Positions 24,559-33,527 are shown, counted from the first letter of the stretch. The stretch: 64,000 nucleotides of DNA from Variovorax sp. dw_308 (GCF_019207085.1 NZ_JAATOM010000002.1:1-64000); one strand, 5' to 3'. The notes: generated by a model not told the origin, from the letters alone. A program made the numbers and translations.

Positions 24559-26456
24559 GCAGAACCCCTTGGGTCGGTGGCGTGGGCGCGGACATGCGTG
24601 CCGATGGACTGGACGATGAAGCGCGCCGTGATGGGCGTGCCGTCGAAATGCAGCACCTTGATGAGCTTGGCCGGGTCGATCTCCAGCTCGTTGACGAGCA
24701 GGCTGCGCATCTGCGCATCGCGGTTCTGCTCGACCACGTAGACACGCGAATGCCGGGCCAGGAATTCCGGCACGCTGTCAGGGAACGGGAAGGCGCGCAG
24801 GCGCATCGCGTCGAGATGGATGCCACCGGCTTCGAGTTCCTCCAGCGCCTCGTTCATCGACGGGCTGGTGGAGCCGAAATAGATCACGCCGATGTCCGTC
24901 TCTTTCCTGGACGGAAGCAGCACGGGCTGCGGCACCATCGCCGCGGCGGTCGCGAACTTCTTCAGCAGCCGCTCCACGTTGTAGATGTAGTCGGGGCCGC
25001 GCTCCGAATAGCGGGCATACGGGTCGCGCGTGGTGCCGCGGGTGAAATAGCTGCCCTTGGTCGGGTGCGTGCCCGGCAGCGTGCGCCAGGGAATGCCGTC
25101 ACCGTCGACGTCCTTGTAGCGGCCGAAATCCTTGCCGGCCTCCAGCTCCTCGGCGCTCATGACCTTGCCGCGGTCGTAGGCCTTGCTGTCGTCCCATTCG
25201 AAAGGCTTGCACAGGCGCTGGTTCATGCCGATGTCCAGGTCGGTCATCAGGAACACGGGCGTCTGCAGCCGGTCGGCCAGGTCCAGCGCCGCCGCCGCAT
25301 GCTCGAAGCATTCGTGCGGGTCCTCCGGGAACAGCAGCACGTGCTTGGTGTCGCCATGCGAGGCATAGGCGCAGCAGAGGATGTCGGCCTGCTGCGTGCG
25401 CGTGGGCATGCCGGTGGAGGGGCCGCCACGCTGCACGTTGATGAGCGTGACCGGAATCTCCGCGAAGTAGGCGAGCCCGATGAACTCGGTCATCAGCGAC
25501 ACCCCCGGCCCCGAGGTGGCGGTAAAGGCCCGGGCGCCGTTCCACCCCGCGCCGACCACCATGCCGATGGAGGCGATCTCGTCTTCCGCCTGCACGATGG
25601 CGAAGCGGTGCTGGCCGGTGCTGGCGTCAACCCGGAACTTGCCGCAGTACTTCTGGAAGGCCTCGGCCACCGAGGACGACGGCGTGATCGGATACCAGGC
25701 CGCCACGGTGGCGCCGCCGTACACGCAACCCAGGGCGGCGGCGCTGTTGCCGTCCACGAAGATCTGGTTGCCGACGCGGTCGGCCCGCCGCACCTGCAGG
25801 CCGACGGGCTGGTCGCGCAAGTTCTCGCGCGCGAAGTCGCAACCGAGGTGCAGCGCCTGAACGTTGGAGGCAAGAAGCCTTTCCTTGCCCTTGTATTGCT
25901 CGCCGAACAGCTTCTCGACCACGGCGGGATCGATGCCCAGCAGGATGGCCAACGCGCCGACGTAGACGATGTTCTTGAACAGCTGGCGCTGGCGCGGATC
26001 GTTGTAGACCGCATTGCAGATCTCGGTCAGCGGCATGCCGATGACGTGGATGTCGTCGCGGAACTTCGAGGGCGGCAGCGGGCGCGTGCTGTCGTAGAAG
26101 AGGTAGCCGCCGGGCGCCAGTTCGGCCACGTCGGCATCCCAGGTCTGCGGGTTCATCGCGACCATCATGTCGGTGCCGCCGCGCCGGCCCAGGTGGCCCT
26201 GCTCGGTCACGCGCACCTCGTACCAGGTCGGCAGGCCCTGGATGTTGCTGGGGAAGATGTTGCGCGGGCTCACCGGCACGCCCATTCGCAGGATGGCCTT
26301 GGCGAACAGTTCGTTGGCCGAGGCGGAGCCGGAGCCGTTGACGTTGGCGAACTTGATGACGAAGTCGTTGACCGCTTCGATCCGGGCGATGACCGGCCGT
26401 GCGGCGGCGCGCTCCATCGGTTCCGGGGCGCCCTTGGGCGGCAAGGTGGCGCTCAT
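24555..26456 (-). CDS. korA: 2-oxoacid:acceptor oxidoreductase, fused gamma-alpha subunit
   Basis: A 633-residue fusion. The N-terminal gamma domain (about residues 20-205) contains NVNGSGSASANELFAKAI and the CoA/2-oxoacid-binding region. The alpha pyrimidine-binding domain follows (about residues 225-450), with the GNSAAALGCVYGGATVAAWYPITPSSS start and the SLMTEFIGLAYFAEIP segment. The last part is the alpha C-terminal domain. The start at 26456, after GGAGG, was chosen over 26600 because the preceding codons belong to a duplicated leader. It is coupled to the beta subunit by ATGA, and its start overlaps a 37-codon leader frame. Confidence 0.88.
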   Translation of the reverse strand: MSATLPPKGAPEPMERAAARPVIARIEAVNDFVIKFANVNGSGSASANELFAKAILRMGVPVSPRNIFPSNIQGLPTWYEVRVTEQGHLGRRGGTDMMVAMNPQTWDADVAELAPGGYLFYDSTRPLPPSKFRDDIHVIGMPLTEICNAVYNDPRQRQLFKNIVYVGALAILLGIDPAVVEKLFGEQYKGKERLLASNVQALHLGCDFARENLRDQPVGLQVRRADRVGNQIFVDGNSAAALGCVYGGATVAAWYPITPSSSVAEAFQKYCGKFRVDASTGQHRFAIVQAEDEIASIGMVVGAGWNGARAFTATSGPGVSLMTEFIGLAYFAEIPVTLINVQRGGPSTGMPTRTQQADILCCAYASHGDTKHVLLFPEDPHECFEHAAAALDLADRLQTPVFLMTDLDIGMNQRLCKPFEWDDSKAYDRGKVMSAEELEAGKDFGRYKDVDGDGIPWRTLPGTHPTKGSYFTRGTTRDPYARYSERGPDYIYNVERLLKKFATAAAMVPQPVLLPSRKETDIGVIYFGSTSPSMNEALEELEAGGIHLDAMRLRAFPFPDSVPEFLARHSRVYVVEQNRDAQMRSLLVNELEIDPAKLIKVLHFDGTPITARFIVQSIGTHVRAHATDPRGSA

Positions 26457-26566
26457 TGGAAAACCTCCGCGCTCCGCGCGACGGCGCGAACGCCTTCGGG
26501 CGGCCGTGCGGCGTTCATTGAAAAACCTCCGCGCTGCGCGCTGCGGCGCAAACGTGCGGCGTTCAT
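26453..26566 (-). CDS. 37-codon leader frame linking the GltD-like and alpha-subunit genes, with an internal duplication
   Basis: An ATG at 26566 overlaps the GltD-like stop (ATGA), and the frame ends with a TGA overlapping the alpha ATG (26456). The peptide is Arg/Ala-rich and contains MNAAR twice, each copy preceded or followed by CGCGGAGGTTTT, so the DNA consists of two imperfect copies of one leader unit (ribosome-binding site plus ATG plus GAACGCCGCACG). Ribosomes could pass through it from one gene to the next. Whether the peptide itself is made or matters is unknown. Confidence 0.4.
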   Translation of the reverse strand: MNAARLRRSAQRGGFSMNAARPPEGVRAVARSAEVFQ

Positions 26567-28392
26567 GCCGGCACTCCTTGCGGCACGTGCTTGGCGTCAC
26601 GGCATGCCGGGCCAGCCGGCGTCATCTTCAGCAGGAACTTCTGCATGTCCCAGGCGCCGGTCGGACAGCGCTCGGCGCAGAGGCCGCAGTGCAGGCAGAC
26701 GTCCTCGTCCTTGACCATCACCCTGCCCGTCTTGAGCCCACCGGAGACATACAGGTCTTGCGCCAGGTTCAGGGCCGGCGCCTTCAGGCGCGGCCGCACC
26801 TCCGCTTCGTCGCCGTTGGTGGTGAAGGTGATGCAGTCCATCGGGCAGATGTCCACGCAGGCGTCGCATTCGATGCAGGCGCTTTCGACGAAAACGGTCT
26901 GCACATCACAGTTGAGGCAGCGTTCGGCCTCCTTGAAGGCGGTGGCGGCGTCGAAGCCAAGTTCCACTTCCACGCGGATGCTGGCCAACGCCTTCTCTGC
27001 CTTGGCCCACGGCACCTTGTAGCGCAGGTCGTTCGAGGTGTCGTTGTCGTAGCTCCACTCGTGGATGCCCATCTTCTGCGACACCAGGTTGGTCATCGGC
27101 GCAGGGCGCACGTAGATCGCCTCCGCATGCAGCAGCTTGTCGATGGACACAGCAGCCTCATGGCCGTGGGCGACCGCCGTGATGATGTTCTTGGGACCGA
27201 AGGCTGCATCGCCACCGAAAAAGACGTTGGTCACGCTCGACTGGAAAGTGTTCTTGTCGAGCTTTGGCAGTCCCCATTTGTCGAAGTCGATGCCGCAGTC
27301 GCGCTCGATCCACGGGAACGAGTTCTCCTGGCCGACGGCGACCAGCACCTCGTCGCATTCGAAGAAGGCGTCGGGCTCGCCGGTGGGCACCAGCTTGCGG
27401 TTGCCCTTGTCGTCGTACTCGGCATGCACGATCTCGAAGCGCATGCCGACCAGCTTGCCGCCCTCGTGCACGAAGGCCTTGGGCACATGGAAGTTGATGA
27501 TCGGAATCCCCTCGTGCTGCGCGTCTTCCTTTTCCCAGGGCGAGGCCTTCATCTCCTCGAAGCCGCTGCGCACGATCACCTTCACGTCGGTGCCGCCGAG
27601 GCGGCGGGCCGAGCGGCAGCAATCCATCGCCGTGTTGCCGCCGCCCAGCACGATCACGCGCTGGCCGATCTTCGTGATGTGGCCGAAGGAGACGGAACTG
27701 AGCCAGTCGATGCCGATGTGGATAGCGGCCGCGGCCTCTCGCCGGCCGGGCAGTTCCAGGTCACGCCCGCGCGGTGCGCCGCAGCCGACGAAGACCGCAT
27801 CCCAGCCTTGCGCCATCAGCGCCTTCATCGAGTCGATGCGCTCGCCGCTGCGGAAGTTCACGCCCAGGTCGAGGATGTAGCCCGTCTCTTCGTCGATCAC
27901 CGATTCGGGCAGCCGGAAGCGCGGGATCTGCGTGCGGATGAAGCCGCCCGCCTTGGCGTCGCCGTCGAACACCGTCACCTCATAGCCGAGCGGCGCGAGG
28001 TCGCGCGCGACGGTCAGCGACGACGGGCCCGCGCCGATGCAGGCAATGCGCTTGCCATTCTTCGGCGCGATCTTGGGCATGCGCCCGCGCACGTCCTCCT
28101 TCATGTCGGCGGCGACGCGCTTGAGCCGGCAGATGGCCACCGGCTCGGGGTCCTGCGCGTTGCTCTGCTCGACGCGTCCGCGCCGGCAGGCGGGCTCGCA
28201 CGGCCGGTCGCACGTGCGGCCGAGGATGCCGGGAAAGACGTTGGAAACCCAGTTGATCATGTAGGCATCGCCGTAGCGGCGCTGCGCGATCAGTCGGATG
28301 TATTCCGGGACGGGCGTGTGCGCCGGACACGCATACTGGCAATCGACCACCTTGTGGAAATAGGTGGGATCGGCGAGGTTTGTTCGCTGCAA
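26563..28392 (-). CDS. GltD-like FAD/NAD(P) oxidoreductase fused to a 2[4Fe-4S] ferredoxin domain
   Basis: A 609-residue protein. The N-terminal Cys-rich part (QYACPAH, CDRPCEPACRRG) is the [4Fe-4S] region of glutamate-synthase small subunits. It is followed by an FAD fold (IGAGPSSLTVA) and an NAD(P) fold (VLGGGNTAMDCCRSA). The last about 90 residues carry two ferredoxin motifs, CIECDACVDICPMDC and CLHCGLCAERCP. It likely moves electrons between the 2-oxoacid oxidoreductase and NAD(P), like the KorC-type subunit of betaproteobacteria. It is the first gene of the set, with a ribosome-binding site near 28400. The direction of electron flow is not determined. Confidence 0.85.
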   Translation of the reverse strand: MQRTNLADPTYFHKVVDCQYACPAHTPVPEYIRLIAQRRYGDAYMINWVSNVFPGILGRTCDRPCEPACRRGRVEQSNAQDPEPVAICRLKRVAADMKEDVRGRMPKIAPKNGKRIACIGAGPSSLTVARDLAPLGYEVTVFDGDAKAGGFIRTQIPRFRLPESVIDEETGYILDLGVNFRSGERIDSMKALMAQGWDAVFVGCGAPRGRDLELPGRREAAAAIHIGIDWLSSVSFGHITKIGQRVIVLGGGNTAMDCCRSARRLGGTDVKVIVRSGFEEMKASPWEKEDAQHEGIPIINFHVPKAFVHEGGKLVGMRFEIVHAEYDDKGNRKLVPTGEPDAFFECDEVLVAVGQENSFPWIERDCGIDFDKWGLPKLDKNTFQSSVTNVFFGGDAAFGPKNIITAVAHGHEAAVSIDKLLHAEAIYVRPAPMTNLVSQKMGIHEWSYDNDTSNDLRYKVPWAKAEKALASIRVEVELGFDAATAFKEAERCLNCDVQTVFVESACIECDACVDICPMDCITFTTNGDEAEVRPRLKAPALNLAQDLYVSGGLKTGRVMVKDEDVCLHCGLCAERCPTGAWDMQKFLLKMTPAGPACRDAKHVPQGVPA

Positions 28393-28516
28393 GAGTTTCT
28401 CCTGGTCTCCCGCCCGCGGCCTGTTCGTGGGGTCGTCGCGGGTCGGACATCAGTATGCGCCGCGGAGCGCGTCGTAAAACCTTGGTGGATTCCCGCAGCG
28501 AATCAGTTCCCGGGAT

Positions 28517-28930
28517 TCAAGCGCAGGCGTCAAGAATGAACTGGGGAACGGGAATGGCCTTCAGTCGCCCGCCTTCCAGCTTGACGCAGAGCGCGCGCGT
28601 CTCACGGCCCTCGCAGATCAAGGTGTCGCCACGCATCACGCGGTGCCGCTGGACGAAGACCTTGCCGCGCCATTCCTCGACCTGGGTCTCGATGTCGAGT
28701 TGCTCCCCGTAGGTGGCCGAGGTCACGAAGCGGGTGTGGATCTCCAGCAACGGGCAGCCGATGCAGCCGGGCAATTCGGTCATCGAATGCCAGGGCGGCA
28801 GTCCGCACTGGACGAAGTAGTTGTGCGAGGCCGCATCCATCCAGCGCGAGAAGTTTGGAAAGAAGACGATCCCCGCAGGATCGCAATCGCCGAAGGTCAC
28901 GCTGACGCGATGGATGATGGTTTTGCTCAT
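28517..28930 (-). CDS. 4-hydroxybenzoyl-CoA-thioesterase-type acyl-CoA thioesterase
   Basis: A 137-residue hot-dog-fold protein. The motif FGDCDPAGIVFFPNF, with the Asp of the 4HBT family active site, is near residue 15, followed by the helix FSRWMDAASHNYF. The family hydrolyses aryl- or acyl-CoA thioesters. It lies between the 2-oxoacid oxidoreductase set and the lig regulator, on the same strand as both. A role in aromatic acyl-CoA turnover is possible, but the substrate cannot be read from the sequence. Confidence 0.85.
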   Translation of the reverse strand: MSKTIIHRVSVTFGDCDPAGIVFFPNFSRWMDAASHNYFVQCGLPPWHSMTELPGCIGCPLLEIHTRFVTSATYGEQLDIETQVEEWRGKVFVQRHRVMRGDTLICEGRETRALCVKLEGGRLKAIPVPQFILDACA

Positions 28931-29009
28931 GGGGCGGCGAGGCTAACACCGCCCTCGTGGCACGCGCAATCGCCGAGCCTGCCGCGCCTGGTCAACGAAA
29001 GGCGCCGGG

Positions 29010-30296
29010 TCAATGGCTCGGCAGGCTCTGGTCGACCACCTTCCTGAGTTCCGCCATGAGCGCGAGCGCACCCGGCGAGGCGAGCGCGCCGCAGCGCTGC
29101 GTGAGGCCGATCTTCCGGTCCGACTTCCGAAGGGGAAGGTTCAACACGGCCAATGTGCCGGCCTCGATCTCGTAGTGCAGTTGATGCGCGGAAATGGCGG
29201 TCACCATGTCGCTCTGGAACAGCAGGCCGCGCAGGATGGCCAGGTCGCCCGTTTCCACCGTCGGCACGGGCGCAGGCTGCGCCGATTCGCGGAACGATTG
29301 CTCCAGCAGCTCGCGCGTCGGCGAGCCCAGCCGCGACAGGACCCATTGCGCCTGCCGCAGGTCATCGAAGCCGATGGCAGCACGCCCTGCGAGCGGATGA
29401 CCCGCGCGCGCGATCAATGAAATGCAATCGTCGAACAGCGCTTCCTGCGTCAGGTCCGCCTCGCGTCCCGAAGGGCGCAATGCACCCAGGATGAAGTCGA
29501 CATCGCCGCTACGCAGTTGCGCCGCCAGCGCCTCGTAGGGACTCTCGACCGTGCTCACGTGCAGGCGTGGATGCTGCCCGACCAGCGCCGCGATGGCCGA
29601 GGGCAGTATCAGCGTCCGGCCCAGCGGCAACGCACCGACGACCACCCTGCCCTGCACCACCCCGCCGATGGCCGCGATGTCCGAATCGATGCTGCGCAAC
29701 TCCGCCAGCGCCCGCTTGAAGCGGAACGCCAGCGCGAGCCCGGCGCGCGTCGGCGTCACGCCGCGCGCGGAACGCACGAAGAGTTCGCGGCCGCAGCGGG
29801 CCTCGAGTTCGCCGACCAGGGTGCTGACGGCCGGCTGGGTGATGCCGAAAGCGCGGGCCGTGGCGGGCATGTTCTGCATCTCCGACAAGCCCGCGAACAC
29901 CGCCAGGCGACGCCCGCTGAACATCGCGGCCATGAGCGTCCTGGCGTCGAGCCGGGCCGCATTGGCGCCGCGCTGCACCGGCTCCGCGGGCGCGAGTTCC
30001 TGGCACGCGGCGGCGAATTCGTCCTCCACGCGTTGTGCCCTCGCGCGAACGGCCTCGCCAAAGGCGTTGAGCAGCATGCCGCGGGCCTTGCGCTCGAAGA
30101 GCGGCGTGCCGAGGCTCTCTTCCAGCTCGGCCACCGCGCGCGTGATGGCGGATGCCACCCGGAACAGGCTCTCCGCCGCGCGCGTCACGCTGCCATGCGC
30201 CGCAACCGCGGAGAAGGCCTGCAGATGGCGCAGGTTGATGCGCGCTGCCGTGGCGTCCACGGTGGGTGGGATGTCGATAGCTTTCCTTGCTGCCAT
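29010..30296 (-). CDS. LysR-type regulator with two N-terminal helix-turn-helix domains
   Basis: A 428-residue protein, about 130 longer than a standard LysR regulator. A first HTH domain is at about residues 21-80 (NLRHLQAFSAVAAHGSVTRA), and a second complete one at about 128-187 (FGITQPAVSTLVGELEARCG), then the substrate-binding domain (about 215-425). Each HTH has the usual LysR pattern. The start at 30296 is preferred; an upstream ATG at 30368 adds 24 codons. It is divergent from the ligJ operon with about 155 bases between them, so it most likely controls that operon and its inducer is probably a protocatechuate or gallate pathway compound. Confidence 0.85.
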   Translation of the reverse strand: MAARKAIDIPPTVDATAARINLRHLQAFSAVAAHGSVTRAAESLFRVASAITRAVAELEESLGTPLFERKARGMLLNAFGEAVRARAQRVEDEFAAACQELAPAEPVQRGANAARLDARTLMAAMFSGRRLAVFAGLSEMQNMPATARAFGITQPAVSTLVGELEARCGRELFVRSARGVTPTRAGLALAFRFKRALAELRSIDSDIAAIGGVVQGRVVVGALPLGRTLILPSAIAALVGQHPRLHVSTVESPYEALAAQLRSGDVDFILGALRPSGREADLTQEALFDDCISLIARAGHPLAGRAAIGFDDLRQAQWVLSRLGSPTRELLEQSFRESAQPAPVPTVETGDLAILRGLLFQSDMVTAISAHQLHYEIEAGTLAVLNLPLRKSDRKIGLTQRCGALASPGALALMAELRKVVDQSLPSH

Positions 30297-30359
30297 GGGA
30301 CCCTGTTTTACGCCAGCGTCGAAGCATCGAGCGCCGTCGGCGATCTGGGGAAAAGCCTG

Positions 30360-30395
30360 TTCAATCAATTAGTCAGAACGCAGAATAAGCAGAAC
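30360..30395 (+). promoter_or_regulatory. Candidate promoter and regulator site for the lig operon
   Basis: TTCAAT at 30360 and GAATAA at 30383 are 17 bases apart, a possible -35/-10 pair. Three CAGAA repeats at 30374, 30381 and 30390 overlap this window. They could be half-sites for the divergent two-HTH regulator. Weak sequence evidence; the position between the divergent genes supports it. Confidence 0.3.
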
Positions 30396-30451
30396 TGAAG
30401 CCGTTTCGCCCCGGCTTTGCGGACACTTGCATCATGACTGGAGACACGCAA

Positions 30452-31498
30452 ATGATCATCGACTGCCACGGCCACTACACCACGGCTCCCAAGGCGCTGG
30501 AAGACTGGCGCAACCGCCAGATTCAGGGCATCGCCGACCCGCCCCTGATGCCCAGGGCCAGCGCGCTGCGCATCAGCGACGACGAGTTGCGCGAATCGAT
30601 TGAAGGCAACCAACTGCGCCTCATGAACGAGCGCGGGCTCGATCTCACGCTGTTTTCGCCGCGCGCCAGTTTCATGGCGCATCACATCGGCGACTTCAAT
30701 GTGTCGGCCAACTGGGCCGCCATCTGCAACGAGCTCTGCTATCGCGTGTCGCAACTCTTTCCGGCGCATTTCGTGCCGGTCGCGATGCTGCCGCAGTCGC
30801 CCGGCGTCGACGCCGCCACCTGCATTCCCGAACTGGAAAGGTGCGTGCGCGAATACGGCAACGTCGGCATCAACCTGAACCCCGATCCGTCGGGCGGCCA
30901 CTGGACCTCGCCGCCGCTGTCGGACAGGCACTGGTATCCCATCTACGAGAAGATGGTCGAGCACGACATCCCCGCGATGATCCATGTGTCGACCAGCTGC
31001 AATGCCTGCTTCCACACCACCGGCGCGCACTACCTGAACGCCGACACCACGGCCTTCATGCAGTGCCTGACCTCGAACCTGTTCAAGGACTTCCCGACCC
31101 TGCGCTTTCTCATTCCGCACGGTGGCGGCGCGGTGCCCTACCACTGGGGGCGCTTCCGCGGACTTGCGCAGGAGATGAAGAAGCCGCCGCTGCAGGAGCA
31201 CCTGCTGAAGAACATCTTCTTCGACACCTGCGTGTACCACCAGCCCGGCATCGACCTGCTGACGAAGGTCATACCGGTCGACAACATCCTGTTCGCGAGC
31301 GAGATGATCGGCGCGGTGCGGGGCATCGATCCCGAGACGGGTCATTACTTCGATGACACGAAGCGCTACATCGCGGCGTCGGCGCTGGATGCGGCCTCGC
31401 GCCAGAAGATCTATGAAGGCAATGCGCGCCGCGTGTTTCCTCGCCTGGACGCGCTGCTCAAGGCGCGTGCGAACGAACCCGCCACGGAGCAAGCATGA
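30452..31498 (+). CDS. ligJ: 4-oxalomesaconate hydratase (LigJ/PmdE-type amidohydrolase)
   Basis: A 348-residue amidohydrolase-family enzyme. It starts [11 protein letters not shown], where the D-x-H-x-H metal motif lies. Other elements are a mid-protein [14 protein letters not shown] stretch, an [11 protein letters not shown] segment and the later [12 protein letters not shown] segment with metal-binding features. It hydrates 4-oxalomesaconate to 4-carboxy-4-hydroxy-2-oxoadipate. The start at 30452 has GGAG upstream, unlike the ATG at 30434. It overlaps ligK by 4 bases and is followed by ligB and ligA. Confidence 0.88.
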   Translation: MIIDCHGHYTTAPKALEDWRNRQIQGIADPPLMPRASALRISDDELRESIEGNQLRLMNERGLDLTLFSPRASFMAHHIGDFNVSANWAAICNELCYRVSQLFPAHFVPVAMLPQSPGVDAATCIPELERCVREYGNVGINLNPDPSGGHWTSPPLSDRHWYPIYEKMVEHDIPAMIHVSTSCNACFHTTGAHYLNADTTAFMQCLTSNLFKDFPTLRFLIPHGGGAVPYHWGRFRGLAQEMKKPPLQEHLLKNIFFDTCVYHQPGIDLLTKVIPVDNILFASEMIGAVRGIDPETGHYFDDTKRYIAASALDAASRQKIYEGNARRVFPRLDALLKARANEPATEQA

Positions 31499-32184
31499 GC
31501 ATGAACAACCTGGGCATCGTCAAGCGCAACATCGTGCGCGCCGATGCGGAAGCCGTCGAACACCTGTCGCGCTTCGGCTCCGCGACCGTGCATGAAGCCA
31601 TGGGCCGCGTTGGCCTGCTGAAGCCGTACATGCGGCCGATCTTCGTCGGCGCACACGCGTGCGGCACGGCCCTCACGGTGCTGCTGCAGCCCGGCGACAA
31701 CTGGATGCTGCACGTGGCCGCCGAGCAGGTGAGGCCCGGCGACATCGTCATCGCAGCCTGCACCGCCGACAGCACCGACGGCTTCTTCGGCGACCTGCTC
31801 GCCACCTCGTTCAAGTCGCGCGGCGCACGTGGCCTGGTAATCGACGGCGGCTGCCGCGACGTGAAGGAACTGACGGCCATGGACTTCCCGGTGTGGAGCC
31901 GCGCGGTCAGCGCCAAGGGCTGCGTCAAGTCCACGCTGGGCTCGGTCAACATCCCTGTCGTGTGCGCCGGCGCTTCGGTGAACCCCGGCGATGTGGTCCT
32001 GGCCGACGACGATGGCGTCGTGGTGATCCCGGCCGCCCTCGCGCGCCAGGTGGCCGATGCCGCACAGGCGCGCGAAGACAACGAGGCCGCCAAGCGCGCC
32101 AAGCTCGCGTCCGGCGTGCTCGGGCTCGACATGTACAACATGCGCGGCCCGCTGGAGCAGGCCGGCCTGCGCTATATCGACTAG
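31495..32184 (+). CDS. ligK: 4-carboxy-4-hydroxy-2-oxoadipate aldolase
   Basis: A 229-residue RraA-fold aldolase. [11 protein letters not shown] near residue 28 and [14 protein letters not shown] near residue 113 match the metal- and substrate-binding region (the Arg-Asp pair in GGCRDV). It splits 4-carboxy-4-hydroxy-2-oxoadipate into pyruvate and oxaloacetate and can decarboxylate oxaloacetate. The gene starts at 31495 overlapping the ligJ stop (ATGA). It gives the last step of the protocatechuate or gallate route. Confidence 0.9.
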   Translation: MSMNNLGIVKRNIVRADAEAVEHLSRFGSATVHEAMGRVGLLKPYMRPIFVGAHACGTALTVLLQPGDNWMLHVAAEQVRPGDIVIAACTADSTDGFFGDLLATSFKSRGARGLVIDGGCRDVKELTAMDFPVWSRAVSAKGCVKSTLGSVNIPVVCAGASVNPGDVVLADDDGVVVIPAALARQVADAAQAREDNEAAKRAKLASGVLGLDMYNMRGPLEQAGLRYID

Positions 32185-32251
32185 CACTGACGCTGCGCGC
32201 GCTGCACGACCGGGCCGCGGCGCAAGCGCGCTACGACATCCAAGGAGAGAC

Positions 32252-33142
32252 ATGGACATGGCAAAGATCATCGGCTGCATCGGCACCTCGCACGTGCCCA
32301 CCATCGGCGTCGCCTACGACAAGGGCAAGCAGCAGGACCCGGCCTGGAAGCCGTTGTTCGACGGCTACCTGCCCGTCGCCAAATGGCTCGAGGAACAGAA
32401 GGCCGACGTGCTGGTCATGTTCTACAACGACCACTGCACCAGTCTCTTCTTCGACCTGTACCCGACCTTTGCGATCGGCGTGGGCAAGGAGTTCCAGGTG
32501 GCCGACGAAGGCGCGGGCCTGCGCGACCTGCCCACGATCAAGGGCAACGTCGACCTGCAGGCCCACATCGCCGAATCGCTGGTCAACGACGAGTTCGACA
32601 TGACCGTCTTCCAGGACAAGCCGATCGACCACGGCTGCGCCTCTCCCCTGCCCCTGCTCTGGCCGCACAAGCCCGACTGGCCCGGCACGGTGGTGCCGAT
32701 CGCCATCAACGTGCTGCAGTTCCCGCTGCCGACGCCGCGCCGTTGCTGGCGGCTCGGCCAGGCGGTGCGTCGCGCGATCGAGTCGTATCCGGAGGACCTG
32801 CGCGTGGTCGTCGTCGGGACCGGCGGCCTCTCGCACCAGGTGCATGGCGAGCGAACCGGCTTCAACAACGAGGAATGGGACATGAAGTTCCTCGAGCTGC
32901 TGGAGCACGACCCGGAGCAACTCACGCGGATGAAGCATGCCGACTTCGTACGCCTGGGCGGCGCGGAAAGCGTCGAGCAGATCATGTGGCTCGCGATGCG
33001 CGGCGCCATGGGCAAGACGGTGCGCAAGCTGCACCAGAACTACTATCTCGCGACCACCACCGCGATGACGGTCGTGCTGTTCGAGGATGGCACGGCCACG
33101 GCCAAAGCCGGCGCAAGCAAAGCCGACAAGGTGGCCGCATGA
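32252..33142 (+). CDS. ligB: 4,5-extradiol dioxygenase, catalytic subunit (LigB-type)
   Basis: A 296-residue subunit holding the Fe(II) site. Visible ligand candidates are His14 in GTSHVPT, His61 in YNDHCT and Glu near 239-242, with catalytic His195 in GGLSHQVHGER. It opens the ring of protocatechuate or gallate between carbons 4 and 5. The start at 32252 has a strong AAGGAGAGAC ribosome-binding site. Unlike the common order, this beta subunit precedes ligA. The start of the alpha gene overlaps its stop by ATGA. Confidence 0.92.
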   Translation: MDMAKIIGCIGTSHVPTIGVAYDKGKQQDPAWKPLFDGYLPVAKWLEEQKADVLVMFYNDHCTSLFFDLYPTFAIGVGKEFQVADEGAGLRDLPTIKGNVDLQAHIAESLVNDEFDMTVFQDKPIDHGCASPLPLLWPHKPDWPGTVVPIAINVLQFPLPTPRRCWRLGQAVRRAIESYPEDLRVVVVGTGGLSHQVHGERTGFNNEEWDMKFLELLEHDPEQLTRMKHADFVRLGGAESVEQIMWLAMRGAMGKTVRKLHQNYYLATTTAMTVVLFEDGTATAKAGASKADKVAA

Positions 33143-33498
33143 ACCCGCAACTCGCCGGCGTCGAGGACATCCCCGGCACCTACATCTTCGACATCCGCAC
33201 CAGCAACCGCACGCTGAAGCTCAATCGCTTCTTCTGGCAGATGATCGGCAAGCCCTGGCGCGACCGCTTCGAGGCCGACCCGGAGCAACTGATGACCGAA
33301 GCCGGCCTGAACGAGCGCGAGAAGGAACTCGTGCGCAAGCGCGACTGGCTGGGCCTGATCCAGTACGGCGCCAACTTCTTCGTGCTCGAGAAATTCGCGC
33401 GCGTCTCGAAGACCACCAATCTCGAGGTCTACGCCATCTTCCGCGGCGAGAGCTTCGAGGAATTCATGAAGACGCGGCGCGTGCCTGATGCGCGCTGA
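33139..33498 (+). CDS. ligA: 4,5-dioxygenase alpha subunit (LigA-type)
   Basis: A 119-residue all-helical subunit of the two-part dioxygenase. Family features are GTYIFDIRTSNRTLKLNRFFW near the start and LIQYGANFFVLEKFARV, which covers the beta-subunit active site. It has no catalytic metal. The ATG overlaps the ligB stop by 4 bases, so the two are made together. It is the last gene of the operon, followed at once by a terminator. Confidence 0.9.
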   Translation: MNPQLAGVEDIPGTYIFDIRTSNRTLKLNRFFWQMIGKPWRDRFEADPEQLMTEAGLNEREKELVRKRDWLGLIQYGANFFVLEKFARVSKTTNLEVYAIFRGESFEEFMKTRRVPDAR

Positions 33499-33504
33499 CG
33501 CGCG

Positions 33505-33527
33505 CCGACGGCCGTCGGGGCTTTTTT
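33505..33527 (+). terminator. Rho-independent terminator after ligA
   Basis: A perfect 14-base palindrome CCGACGGCCGTCGG is followed by GGC and six T residues, starting six bases after the ligA stop. The stem CCGAC/GTCGG with a short loop and T-run is a standard intrinsic terminator. It ends the lig operon. Confidence 0.8.

Noticed and set aside
26457-26600. A longer 681-residue form of the 2-oxoacid oxidoreductase alpha subunit
   Set aside because: The extra residues are Arg-rich, come from the duplicated leader, and overlap the upstream gene; the ATG at 26456 has a good ribosome-binding site.
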